Below are positions 45,701 to 57,237 of a stretch of DNA of 64,000 nt, in pieces; positions within the stretch are counted from its first letter, which is position 1; each line of letters begins with the position of its first letter. The DNA is from Punica granatum (lineage: Eukaryota; Streptophyta; Magnoliopsida; Myrtales; Lythraceae), in NCBI RefSeq assembly GCF_007655135.1, contig NC_045128.1, positions 21,174,811 through 21,238,810 of the forward strand, read 5' to 3'. The position numbers and the translations under genes were made by a program. The notes beneath the pieces were generated by a model. The model was not told the DNA's origin and made no database searches. It was given only the letters and a program-made list of their open reading frames with translations.

Positions 45701-46692
45701 CTTGGCTTGGCTGAGCTGTGGGTCCCATTCGACTAAGAGAAAAGCCAAGAAAAGCTCGAGGCTTGATTGAACGCGCGTCCGATCTCCGATGTTCGATTAA
45801 TTTATAGATTTGGAATGCTTGAACGAAGAGGATTTGAATGAGCCTAATATCGCTATACGTCGTGTGAACGAATGTTCGGGCGACTCGGCGCCTCGAGAGT
45901 CGATTTTGCCTTGTTCGGACATTCGGAGTGGAGTTGAGTGTCCCCGTTCCCCGATTACTCTTTGTGCATCTTAATGTTCATTTCGGTGACCCTTTTGCCT
46001 CATGTGGGATCGTTGGCTCGTCGTCCCCGACCGAAGACAGTTGGCCCCGGAAGGCCTAGGAACTTGTGACTGGGGCTTTCTCAGTGTTCCCCGAATGCTT
46101 TGAGGTGTTCGGGGATCGCTGTGATCTCTGATTTCTGTGAATGTGCCCCGAAAATTCGCCGGGAGGCGTTCGCTACCACTAGAACGTTCCTCGGGAAGCC
46201 TTGTACAGTTCCGAAAGGTCATCTGAAGCTTGTTCCCCGACCCCGGTGGCCCCTGGGTGCCTGTAGGCTCGTTTTGGGGTGTCGTTTACTTGTCAGTGGA
46301 TCGAGCCCCGGGAGCCCTGTCAGAAACGGGGTCCGTGAGAGATCGAGGTGTCTTGGCTTAAGCGGGACGCCTCCGGGACGCGCCCGGACGTGTCGTTGGT
46401 CATTTTGGCACTGAGAGGGATTTTTAGAGTCCCATATTGGGCACCTTTCGGTGTTTCAGTGATTCGATGATGAATAGTATCACAGTGCCGGCTCCGCTGT
46501 TTTCGGGATTCCTTGTTTGTCTGCTCTTCTGACGGTTCTTCTCCGCCCTTCTAGTGCACCCTGCTTTTCTCCTGTAATGCATGTCTCCGTGCCCGCATGT
46601 TCGCCTTTGATTATCGGGCGATGAATAGTAACCCGGGCCTTGGTCGGGGATTCTCGTGTAGGAAGCCGGTGGGCCAAAATGGGGTGCTAACA
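42791..46692 (-). repeat. LTR_d, 5' LTR of element C (~3.9 kb)
   Basis: Starts TGTTAGCACCCC at 46692 (one change from the consensus) and ends GTGCGCACACA at 42791. It has a TATA-like CCTATAAG at 45408-45415 and GCTTGG-type repeats at about 45600-45715. A 1096-bp segment present in LTR_c (30248-31343) is missing, with ATGTG at the junction (45028-45032). No PPT lies to its right, so it is the outer end of the B-C array. Confidence 0.88.
45408..45415 (-). promoter_or_regulatory. TATA-like box of LTR_d
   Basis: Minus-strand CCTATAAG lies about 1.28 kb from the LTR start. This segment is deleted from LTR_c. Confidence 0.5.
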
Positions 46693-47048
46693 GTGTCAAA
46701 ACGCATAAGATGAGCGGAACTTAATTAAGCGGTAATTAAATTAAAATGGTAAGCCTAGACAAGCTAGAGTACCGAAAGGGCGTGTGAGATATAGGCTCAC
46801 ACGTAATAGAACCCCCGAATTCGGAATTTTCGGTTCCGTACAGACCATTGCCTTAGCATTTTAGGTGTACCCCGTACCCCTAGACCCGGGTAACTTGCTG
46901 GCCCTTGACCTTCAGGTCGTAAAATGGCAAGTGGCGACTCCTTCTCACGTGCGTCCGTCCCGCGTCTCTGAGAAGGTGGACACTCCCAAGCCGCGTTGCA
47001 TAGGTGCGCGCATGCGTGCCCCGACGAGACGAAATTCAGGTGCGCACA
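46693..47048 (+). repeat. LTR_F remnant (3' end of an older plus-strand LTR)
   Basis: Starts inside the LTR sequence at GTGTCAAAACG, the point where the B-C array inserted, and runs to GTGCGCACA. It corresponds to the last ~360 bp of the other LTRs but is visibly more divergent (for example 'cataagatgagcgg'). Its 5' part should lie on the far left side of the B-C array. Confidence 0.75.
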
Positions 47049-47051
47049 GCT

Positions 47052-47069
47052 TGGCGACTCCATTGGGGA
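47052..47069 (+). promoter_or_regulatory. PBS following LTR_F
   Basis: TGGCGACTCCATTGGGGA, 3 nt after the LTR end. No interior follows: LTR sequence resumes at about 47071. Confidence 0.75.
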
Positions 47070-48394
47070 CCTAAGAGAAGCATGGCCCACTAAAAAGGTA
47101 GAGGAGAGCAATCAGAAGAGCAGACATACAACAAACCCCGAAAACAGCAGAGGCTGGCACTGTGATACTATTCATCACCGAACCACCGAAGCATCGAAAG
47201 GTGCCCAATATGGGACTCTAAAAATCCCTCTCGGTGCCAAAGTGACCAATGACATGTCCAAGCGTGATTCGGAGACATCCTGCTTAAGCCGAGCCCCCCA
47301 CCCCCCGAACTCTCGCAGACGCCTTTTCTGACAGGGCTCCCGGGGGCCCAATCCAAGGACGAGCAAACGGCACCCAGGAACGGACCTACACCTACCCAAG
47401 GACCACTAAGACCATAGAATAGACTTCAGACTGCCCTTCGAAATTCGACTTGGTCACCCGAGTGGACCCCGACCTGGAAAGGGGCCTTTTCAAACGGGAT
47501 CTAACGCTCAGAGCTCATTCGGTGGAAAGTTGACGTCCGAGTTTCGCACCCCTCACTCCCTACAACTCCTAGGACTGGGGAAATCATTTCGTCTCGAGCC
47601 AAACAAGTCAGTTAGGTCTCCCGAGTGGCATTTCAGTGGTCGCGAACTCCCCGGCAAGTCTTCGGGGCTCGTTTTTGACAAATGGAGGCAACAACGGTCT
47701 TCAAACACCTCAAGGCATTCGGGAAACACTGAGGAAGCCTCGATCGCGGATCCCCAAGTCACCTCCGGTCAATGATCTTCGGTCGAGGATGGCGATCCAA
47801 CGATTCCATGCGGAATAAAAGCTCACCGGGATGAACACCACAATGCATAAAGGAGCAATTGGAGAACGGGGGCGGTTAACTCCACTCCGAATGCCCAAAC
47901 GGGACAAAACCGACTCTCGAGGCATCGAGTCGTCCGAACATTCGTTCACGTGACATATGGCGATGTTAAGCTCATTTAAATTCTCTTTGTGCAAACATCT
48001 CAAATCTATCAATTAATCGGACCTCAGGGATCGGAGACGCGCTCAATCGAGCCTCGAGCTTCTCTCGACTTTTCTCCTAGTCGAATGGGACCCACAGCTC
48101 AGCCAAGCCAAGCCTCCAAGCCACGGCTCAACCCCAAGCCACGGCTCAGCCGCACCTAGCCACGGCTAGAACCCATGGTCGGCGGCTCAACCCTTCCTCC
48201 CTTCCCTCCACCACACAATTCAAATATCTCTTACACCCTCTTACACATCTCTCCCATCCATCACCTCCCATCACCCTTCCTCTTGCTTCCCCTACACTCT
48301 AATTGATTCCCCTTCTAATCTCCCTTCAAAAATTCGGCAGCCACTTTACCCCCCTAACCCCACTTAATTTTGCTTAATTGCATCATTAGAGCCT

Positions 48395-48402
48395 CCTATA
48401 AG
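48395..48402 (+). promoter_or_regulatory. TATA-like box of LTR_D
   Basis: CCTATAAG at the position equivalent to the other LTRs. Confidence 0.5.
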
Positions 48403-51291
48403 TTCCCTAGCATCATTAACTCTAATCACTTCTCTCAAGCCAACTTCTCTCAAGAATTCTCTCAAACTCCAGCCCTCTCCCTCATTTCGTCCGACCCATC
48501 CCTAAGGCCGAAACCGGCTAAAACCAACGGAAAACCACCCGGTATTCCGATCACCACCCGACCCGACTTAAGCCAAACATCCCCAAACTTTCTAGCCTAC
48601 ATATTTCCCACCCCCTAAGTCCATTTCCGGGCTTGGATTTTCGTTTTGAAGCCTTCAACATCACGCTCCAGTTGCTAAAGCTATCGGATCCCGAGACCGT
48701 TATCGGGTGCACCCGGACTTCTACGACGTGCCATTTCTTCCCACGACTTCGGCGAGTCGTGCCATCACGTTCGAAGGGTCCCTCACGACCCACACTCTCC
48801 CCCGTGAAGAGGTGGTCACGGTCTGAGAGCCCTACAACCGTGCACAACCTCCGTTCCACTTCCTCCTCCTTACCGAGTCCCGTTAACTTTTTACCGAGTT
48901 TTCTCTCACTTTTTTCGGGTTTCTCCAGGCCTTGGCACGTTCGGGACTGCCCGAGAACATCTAGGTCCGTCTCTTAGGGGTCCAAGGAGCCCGATCTCGC
49001 ACCGTGCCGTGGTCGGAGCTAGCGTGCCGATCCCGTTCTCTCCAAGCTGCCGTTGCCGCTGCCCCTCGGGTATCCATCTCCCGTCACGTCTAACCGGATC
49101 ACCCCGATCCTCTTGCCGCTTCCCCGACTCTTTCCCTCGTTCATCGAGGCTAGGAAACACTCCTCTACGACTTAGAGAAGTTAGGTTCTTCACATTTGTT
49201 GGTTTCAAGGCGTTAAGGTGATTATTAACTGAAGAACATGCGAGTTAGCTCATTTCCAGGCGTTCTCATGCATTTCCATGCAACTTCATACACTCCCATG
49301 CACGTACACCTCCATGCATAGTTCATATGCCGCATGAAATGAATGAGCCGTGATGGGAAAGGATTAGGATCGAGGTAGGAGAGGCCTTTAAGCCACGGTT
49401 GGACCATGGGAACCCACGGCCTATGTCCCGAGGGAGGGACCCGTGGGCTCTTTTGGTCCTTCCGAGGCTTAATCGGCCTCCTCTTCCCCGAAACTTGTTG
49501 GTTCCCGTGTCTTTATCGTCGTTTATTGCATATGATGTATTGGCATGACGGGAAAAGGTTTAGATCGGAGTCGAAGAGCCCGCCTTGACCCATGTGAGCC
49601 ATGGGAACTCACGGCCACCCTTGAGGGGATGTGGCCGAGAGCTCCTTTGGACCACACGGGTCCAAGGTGGCCTCTTTGGCTCCGAAATAGGTTGGTTCCC
49701 ATGTTTCACGCTTTTCCATTATATGAATCGACGCCGTTTTTATTTATTCCTTTATGTTACGTATTATATGTGCTTGTTTGTGTGTTTGATTGCGTTTAGA
49801 GATCTTGGCGGTGTCGATTTCCTTTTGTTTTATCGAAATGGGTATTGTCCTTGTGTTTAAATGTATTATGCATGCAAGACACGACCAAAATCATTTCTGG
49901 GAATTGATTGTATCCGTATTTTACATTTTTACCGTTAGTCACGTGATAATTAAAGGATGAGTGCGTTAGTTTTGGGTAATCTTCCATCAAAACCATAATA
50001 GCTACATGAAATGATAATCACCGAATAATTTCACAAATGGGAGAAACGGGACGTATCATTCGGTTAATTAAATCACTTGGAATAAATAATTGGATAAATC
50101 GATTGCTAATTCGTAAGCGCATCGATAGTTCACGGAACGGCGGAAATGTTCTTTTCTTTAAAAGCTCACAATTTCCAAGCACCGAGATGTGTAACACGAT
50201 CAGAATCGGTGTCTAGCGAGTACTCGCGTACTATGACTCGAGTTCGGGCCCAATTTGAGGCGGCTCGAGTCGAGACGCACGAGTCCTTTTAGACCTTTTC
50301 GTGTCCCCCGATCTTTAATTTATAAGTGAACTACACACGTTTTACCGATCAAGGGCATAATTGTCATTCCGTGATTCACCAATATCCTAGGCATTAGGGA
50401 GTCGGAAACACCTCGATCTATGGATGAAAAGGGGCGGCCCGTTCGAGCACGAGTTTCATTCGTACGGCCCATTCCGTCCACTTTCGGTGTTTCTATCTCC
50501 CTACTGTAGATTGGGTGGCGGGCATTTTCATTTCCGTTGCAAAACACGAAAAACTGGATTAATCATGCATTTGACTTAATTAAACATTAGATAATGGATA
50601 GGTGGAATGCTAGGTTCCGATCTAGAGTCAAAAATACAAGTTTGGCTAATTCGGTGAAACCACAGTGACACCTCACTGAATAGAGTTTTAAAACAAATTC
50701 ACACATTTAATTGGCCTAGAACCACATCCCAGCCCACCTCTTTGTTGGCTTAGATTAGATACATTGTTTGCTAATCAACCTCGGTTAATAACTGATTAAG
50801 TCTCGTACATTCGACTTAATATACAACTTGTCTGTATTTACCTATATTTGTCAATTGTCGTATGTTTTTCATCAGTTTTATCAGTTTTCTTCTATTTTCC
50901 CTTTGCTTTTGCTAATTTGTTGCGGTTCGGGTCCGAGCCCATAGGTTACGTGTTGCACGGGGCCCAACGCCCCAAATCACCGAACACGAGGTCCAACGCC
51001 TTCTAACTCATTGAGCGCGTGCAACCCGAATGCGGAATGGGATTTAGCCTCGAGTCACCATCACACTCCAAATGTGGCCTATGTGGAAAGAAATTTGGAT
51101 TGGATGTGTGAAACGTGTTTAGATATCACCTAGGAGCTCGATCGGTCCAACGGTTACAGTGGGAACTATCGGTTCTCCTGCAAACCGTCGGTTCGATTGG
51201 ACCCGATCCCCGGCTCTTCGAGCCCGCCTTGCCTTAATTTATTTATCGATTATTCAAAACACACGGAGAGCCGGAGTGGAATATTGGCCCA

Positions 51292-51654
51292 ATGCAAACC
51301 GATCGGGATCCATTTACTTATTCAGTCGTACTTTGTAATTATTCGAGAGAACATTGCGAGGATTTTATTTGTACATTCATTCATTCATTTGTAAGGATCC
51401 CCGATCGGCGAGCGAGAGGTCCGAGTGTCGAACCGGTCAAGACGGCCTATTGTTACCAAGAGAAGAGTAAGCTCGAATACTCGTGGTTTCGGTTCGCGCA
51501 GGGAATCGACCATCACGGTTCGATGAACTGTAACGCTAAGATAGTGAACCGATTCCTCGACGCACAAGCCTACTCATCTTTCGGATTATTGGCCCAACTC
51601 GATCAATTCATCGACATTACGGTGTCAAAACGGGCAAGTCAAGTGCAACCCTAA
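51292..51654 (+). other. 120-codon sense ORF in LTR_D
   Basis: Third uninterrupted copy of the frame seen at 9523-9885 and 19952-20314. It is about 13 residues different from the LTR_b version. No domain recognised. Confidence 0.3.
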
Positions 51655-51977
51655 ATCACGCGGTAAATAAACAAAATGGCAAGCCTAGCAAACTAGAGTA
51701 CCGAAAGGGCGTGCGGGATATAGACCTGCATGTAATAGAACCCCCGAATTCGGAATTTCCGGTTCCGTATGACCATTGCCTTAGTATTTAGGTGTACCTC
51801 GTACCTCTAGACCAGGGAGACTCAACGGCCCTCGACCTACGGGTCGTAAATAGTAAGTGGCGACTCCTTCTCACGTGCATCCGTCGCGCGTCCCCGGGAA
51901 GGTGGACACTCCCTAGCCGCGTTGCATAGGCTTCGCGCATGCGTGCCCCGACAAGATAAATTCGGGTGCGCACAGCT

Positions 51978-51995
51978 TGGCGACTCCACTGGGGA
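51978..51995 (+). promoter_or_regulatory. PBS of element D (tRNA-Arg type)
   Basis: TGGCGACTCCACTGGGGA, 3 nt after LTR_D. Confidence 0.85.
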
Positions 51996-52599
51996 CATAC
52001 TTAGTGGGTTCGGGCTCAATTCCGTTTGCTTGTTTGCATGTCTATTTATCGCTTTCCGTACATTTATTTTAAACACATTTATTTCGCGCACATTTATTTT
52101 ACGCACTTGCATCGCATCATTCTAGCGGGTTTCTAGATACCTTGTCCGAAATCCCACAAGCACCAAAATAGGAAGTTAGGTTAGTCAGAGGTTCCGAGTA
52201 AGGGAACGGATCGAGTTGGCTATGCCACCGAACCGGCCCCCAAAGATCCTCGCTCGATTTCAAGGAATTCACACCCTTGTATCGGGAGCCCCCATCCCTA
52301 GTTAGCGGTTCTCCCTGTAGCACTAGAAACCATGCATACACAGGGACCATCATGCTGGACCAATCTTTGCGTCCATGCCGCCAACCGACCCAAAAGTCGA
52401 GTCATTGAGTCGACCCGAAGTTTTTTTTAGGACGGGCTTTTTTTTGTTGTTTTCTTTTGGAGAGAGTGATGTATACTGTAAGAGACACGGTTATAGTTTA
52501 TCTTTCCGCACTGCATGCATTATTTCCAAAATGACTTAGGACATTACATTGGTTTGATTCTTACGACGTTGAGTCGACATCTCCTCCATTTAGGTAAGG
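51996..52599 (+). other. 5' leader of element D
   Basis: Non-coding, the inverted counterpart of the B and C leaders. Confidence 0.7.
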
Positions 52600-54100
52600 A
52601 TGGACCGCTCGGCTCCCGGCCTCAGGCTCAAAGCAATCACACCGCCTAGGCAAGAAATCATGCGCATTTGGAGGAAATTCCGCCTGGTGGATCGTGCTTT
52701 CATTCAAGGCATCATTGGAGACGTGGTTATGCTCACTGAAACTCTAGTGGATTGGATCTTCCTAAGGACCGCCGCCGAATTCTAGGACCCCCAACATGCA
52801 GTGTTCAACTTTCAAGGAACAGAATTGGCACCCACAATCGAGGAGTATATGGCGCTCATCCAAAGGCCCACGCCCACGACCCAAGGCATCTTTGTGCCCA
52901 ACCTGTTCGCGGTAATTCGGAGTCAACTCTCCAACCTCCTCGGCATACCCACCCAAGAAGTCCACCAAGAGCTTCATCAAGGATGGGATCACGGCGTCAA
53001 GATCGCATGGCTTTCAGACTGGACGCTTCTCTGTGCATTGACACCTTCGACGGCGTCCTACCAGCGCGGCGCGTGTCACGGGTTCCCTGCTTTTAATCTT
53101 CGGTACCCTCCTGTTCCCATACTTGCCAAACCTCATTGACGGGGCTATAGCCCAAGTCGTCCTCCAAGCGGTGGGAGGCCATAGTTCTGTGGAGGCTTTA
53201 CTAGCCGAGACCGTTCGGTCTCTAGACTATATTAGAGAGGTTCGGCGCTGGAGGATAAGACGGTCCCCGCACCTTCTACAAGTTTGGCTTCTCGCACATA
53301 TCCGCCCCTTCTGCTCATCACATCCTTTCTCCTACATTGCGAACGAGCGTTCGCTGATTGAGCGCCTAGTGCCAGTCTTTCCACCTCCCGAGCGCAACTT
53401 CTCAGAATGGAGGCACTTTTGGCGCGAGTTGACACCTGTGCGATTCTTATGGGTCGCCCGTTGGAATCCCGGCAGCCCCATGATCACAGGGTGTCTCGGA
53501 ATAGTGGGAGTCCTTCTTCTCAGTCATTTGGGAAGCACGCTCATATTCCCGGGACGGGTAATCAGACAACTCGGCGGCCTACAGGACATTCCCGCCGAGG
53601 CAGACCGCCTACCCTATCGCATCCAATGGGCCGACTCCACATCCACGGCCCTCGCAAGATTCCTGCAGATCCGAGAGATTCACCGTCAACGGGACGCTAG
53701 CACCATACAGCGTCTTTACTTTCCCGAGCATCCTACCGACGAAGAGCGAGCACTTTCCGCCACATCAGCATATGTGGCTCAGTTTTATTCACAGGGATTG
53801 ACGTCGCCGCAACGGTCTCAGACCACCCCGATTCCCCGAGTCACACCTACATTCGCCCCCGAAGCCGAAAGCTCCACCCAAGCGGCCATGCGCGCAGAGC
53901 TACAGTCCATCAGGGAGGAACGAGATAGACTCCGTTGCGAGCTTGTTGACTCTCGTGCGGAAGTCGCGGACTACAGGGAGCTTCAGACGGAGTTTGCTTG
54001 GGCACGCGCTCGAATCTCGACCTTAGACCGGGAGATGGCCCGCCTGAGCGCTACGTTAGACCGAGTGCGAGCAAGGGCGCGCGGGATCCCCCATCCCTAG
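52600..54100 (+). pseudogene. Element D ORF1: DUF7745/plant-mobile-domain-like
   Basis: ATG at 52600 (MDRSAPGLRLKAITPPRQE), stop at 54098-54100. One nonsense codon (TGG to TAG) falls inside the EFWDP signature at about 52783. One frameshift near 53090 (extra C) separates the N-terminal third from a 325-codon open remainder that ends in the coiled coil (MRAELQSIREERDRLRCELV). Despite being the most divergent copy, it aligns end to end with B and C, so the ORF1 boundaries are reliable. Confidence 0.85.
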
Positions 54101-54421
54101 GATTAGTGGACGCACTCATTTTGCCCTCGCTCGGACCTGCGCCTCTCTCAGCCGGCCACTGAGCGCAAAGGGATGTCGGCTTACGTTTATGTTCTTTTTT
54201 TTTCCTCTTCCGTGTGCTGTACCTTATAAAACTATGGGACTTGAATCAAACCAATATAATGACATTAGCGTTTTGAAACTCATGCATCTCATACATTTTG
54301 TCCTTTCATTTATTCCGCACCTATCCTTTCGAAGTGTCGACGTCACGCTTACACACTCTTGGAATTTAAGTAATTGCAACTGGCATCGCACCGATACCCA
54401 ACTCGGCAATGTGTCAGGATG

Positions 54422-57237
54422 ATGGAAGAAGACCGCGTCGATATCTCCGAGGAAGTCAATCCACCGGCCCCGGCACATTCTCAGCCACCCCCGACGCATG
54501 CTCCACCACCTCCGACTCCCGCAGGCATACTTCCGGTGTATTCGAGCGCCCCTTCGACGCATCTCCAGCCCCCAACGTCTTCAGGGGCGCCTCTTCCGCG
54601 AGTCTCATTAACGTCGTCCGCCTCCGACGACCACGATCGCATCGCAGCACTCGAGGGCACAGTTAACCAATTAGCTGCAAGCATGACCACCAACATGGCG
54701 GAACTGTTCGCCCTACTCAGAGGACCGAACCGTGCATCCTCAAGCTCTACACCACCTTCGGGATAAGGACCAACGGCCGACCCAACATCTTGGATTCCGC
54801 CAACCCAAGTTCCGGAAAACACTGATGCCCCCGCACCGCCAACGACACACACGACCGCGGCCCACCCATCTATCATCCCCTTTCCACCACCACCGGCCCC
54901 CGCAGCCGTCCCTCTTCCGCCGGCGGCGTTCCTCACTTCGGATCAGGTCCTGTCCGCGCCGCCACCTATTTCCATGCCGGCCCCAGCTGCAATCTATACC
55001 GTCCCTCCGTCGATGGTCTTTTCAGCGCCAAGCGCACCTGCTCTGACTCACCCTCAAGCCGCAGAACTTCCCTCCTACCCGCCTCTACAACCTCACACCA
55101 ACTTCCCCTACCAAGCACCGCCGCCCATAAACACTACTTTCCTCGAACCAGGCACGCCGACTCACGCGGCCCAGTTCGCCTCACCAACACACTTTTTCAC
55201 CGAGGCTGACACCGAGCATGAGCGAAGACTCAAGAGGATGGAAGAAACAATACGGGTCTTACAAGCATGTGAGGCTCGACCCGACGTGAGCTACGGCGAC
55301 TGTATTCTATTCCCGGGCATGCGGTTACCCTCGAAGGTCAAGATCCCGGAGTTCAGGACCTACGAAGGCACAACAGATCTGCGGCACCATCTCCGCCATT
55401 ACCATGGGAAGATGCTACAGTATTGGGACCACGAGGAATTCGTTATCCATTCATTTCAGGACAGCCTATCGGGATTCGTTCTCGATTGGTTCATGTCACT
55501 GAAGGCAGAGGATATTCTAACTTGGGCGGACCTTTCCCGGAAGTTCATCGACCAGTACCAATACTGTGCGGAAACGCCTCCGACCCTCTTAGAATTGAGC
55601 ATGAAAGAGATGGCGCAAGGCCAAAGATTCGAGGAATACGCCACCAAATGGCGCGCCTAAGCGGCGAAGCACATCCCTCCAATCAGCGAAGTACAACAGA
55701 TCTAGCTGTTCCACTCCACACTGAGAGGAGTATATTATTCACATTTATTGGTCCACACTTCTTCATTCTCCGACCTCATCGAGGCCGGGAAAAAGCTCAA
55801 CTTGGGAATCAAGCCAGCAGGATGGAGGGCCCCCACCAGTAAAAAAGAAGATTCCTCGAAGAAGGCCCCTGCGACGACGACGCCTTCTAGTGGAAGGAGA
55901 GGGAAAGAGGTTTCAGTTAACGCCGTTAATCCAGCGCATCCAACGCCCCAGCAGTACTCGATGAATTTCACGTCTGCACCCCCCGTGGTCCCCCCCTATG
56001 CTCCGCATGCGCCTCAATATCGGCCTCAACCCCCTACCCAACCGATCTACTACTCTGCACTGCCGCCTTCACCCCCGTCTACGATACCATCGCCCGTTGT
56101 CCACCACTACGTCCCTACTCCACTCCAAACCCCTCAATACCAACCCCCAGCTCCGAGAGTCTCTCAGCCAATGCAACGAGTCCCAACCCCGCAAGGCCAA
56201 CAGGGCGATGCAGCGCAACCCCGACCACGCAGACAATACCCGTCCTTGCCAGTTCCACTTGCTCACATTTATCGGCAACTCCGGGCGAGCGACTAGATCG
56301 GGACAATAGCGCCTGGACCGAACTTCAACCCAACCATCCAAGATCGAAGCAAACAGTGCGAGTACCATCGGGGGGCACCAGGGCACACCCTAGAGACTTG
56401 TTGGAGATTAAGGGAGAGGATCCAGGAGATGATTGATGCAAAGGAGCTCTCGTTCAATGCTGTAAGACCTCCGAATGTACAAGCCAATCCTCTCCCCAAT
56501 CATGGACCGGCCTAAGGGCCCTCCATCAACATGATCAGCGTATGCACATTAGGACAGGACGAAAGCGACCAAGGCGGTCCCTCCCCCTTCGTGATTGAGT
56601 ACATCCCCGCGGAAGCTGCAGTTGGGTTCACCGGGATTGACGCACCTCCTGCCCCGTTCGTCATAGATATTCCCGCCCGAGAACCATACTCAGACGACAA
56701 GGTCCCTTGGACCTATGAGGGAGGTGTTGGAAGCCTCGAGCAACAATTTGGCGTCATGGGCATAACACGCTCGGGACGGGTATATGAGAATCCGGCAGCC
56801 ACAGATAAAGGGAAGGCACCCGCTGCGGAAACCGAGGTGATACTTGGAGTCCCGCCTACTCCACCCAAGAAGGTGACCGAAGAAGAAGCTGAAGCCTTCA
56901 TGAAAATCATCAAGGCGAGTGAGTATAAGGTAGTAGAACAGATGGCCAAATCTCCGGCACATATATCGTTGCTCTCCCTCCTCCTCAGCTCGGAACCACA
57001 TAGGGAAGCCCTCCTGCGGGTCCTAACGGTTGCACAAGTTCCCAAGGGGACGTCTCCAGACCGGATAGAGGAAACTATCAACTCCATCTTCTCCAATACC
57101 ATCTCGTTTTCGGACGACGAGCTCCCCTCTGAAGGATGCGCACATTCCCGGGCATTGCACATTGTCTGCAAGTGCAACAACCATATCATTGGTCGAGTCA
57201 TGATTGACAACGGCTCCGCGCTCAACGTATGCCGGGT
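54422..57237 (+). pseudogene. Element D gag and truncated protease
   Basis: Starts MEEDRVDISEEVN. It includes the proline-rich region, coiled coil (ASDDHDRIAALEGTVNQLA), gag core (KIPEFRTYEGTTDLRHHLRHY, HSFQDSLSGFVLDWF), zinc knuckle (CEYHRGAPGHTLETC) and the protease start up to the active-site box (MIDNGSALNVC), where LTR_E interrupts. Nonsense codons lie near 54764, 55658, 55703, 56294 and 56512; most are explained by CAG or CAA to TAG or TAA. RT, RNase H and integrase are absent from the window. Confidence 0.88.

Larger units (their letters stand above)
28071..46692 (-). mobile_element. Element C: near-complete Tat/Ogre-like retrotransposon (~18.6 kb)
   Basis: Both LTRs, PBS, ORF1, gag-pro, pol and PPT are present in sense order on the minus strand. 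It is defective: about 660 bp of RT are deleted, an integrase catalytic Asp is replaced, several nonsense codons are present, and both LTRs carry large deletions. Archaeal-type RNase H after the normal RNase H, a tRNA-Arg PBS and ORF1 before gag place it in the Tat/Ogre group of Ty3/gypsy. The right flank begins GTGTC at 46693. Confidence 0.88.
47071..51974 (+). repeat. LTR_D, 5' LTR of element D (first ~130 bp missing)
   Basis: From about 47071 the sequence matches LTR text some 130 bp inside the LTR start ('cactaaaaaggtagaggagagc' versus 'gcactaaa..ggcagaggagagcc' in LTR_a sense). It proceeds through GCTTGG-type repeats (48095-48190, inverted sense), a TATA-like CCTATAAG (48395-48402) and the conserved end block to GTGCGCACA at 51974, followed by a PBS. 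It lacks the ~200-bp array, like LTR_c, LTR_d and LTR_E. Confidence 0.8.
46693..57237 (+). mobile_element. Elements F/D, plus strand, truncated
   Basis: LTR_F tail, its PBS, LTR_D, a second PBS and the first half of an interior (leader, ORF1, gag, start of protease). The interior expected between LTR_F and LTR_D is deleted. The right side is interrupted by LTR_E at 57238. Coding copies are the most divergent in the window, consistent with the oldest insertion. Confidence 0.8.
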
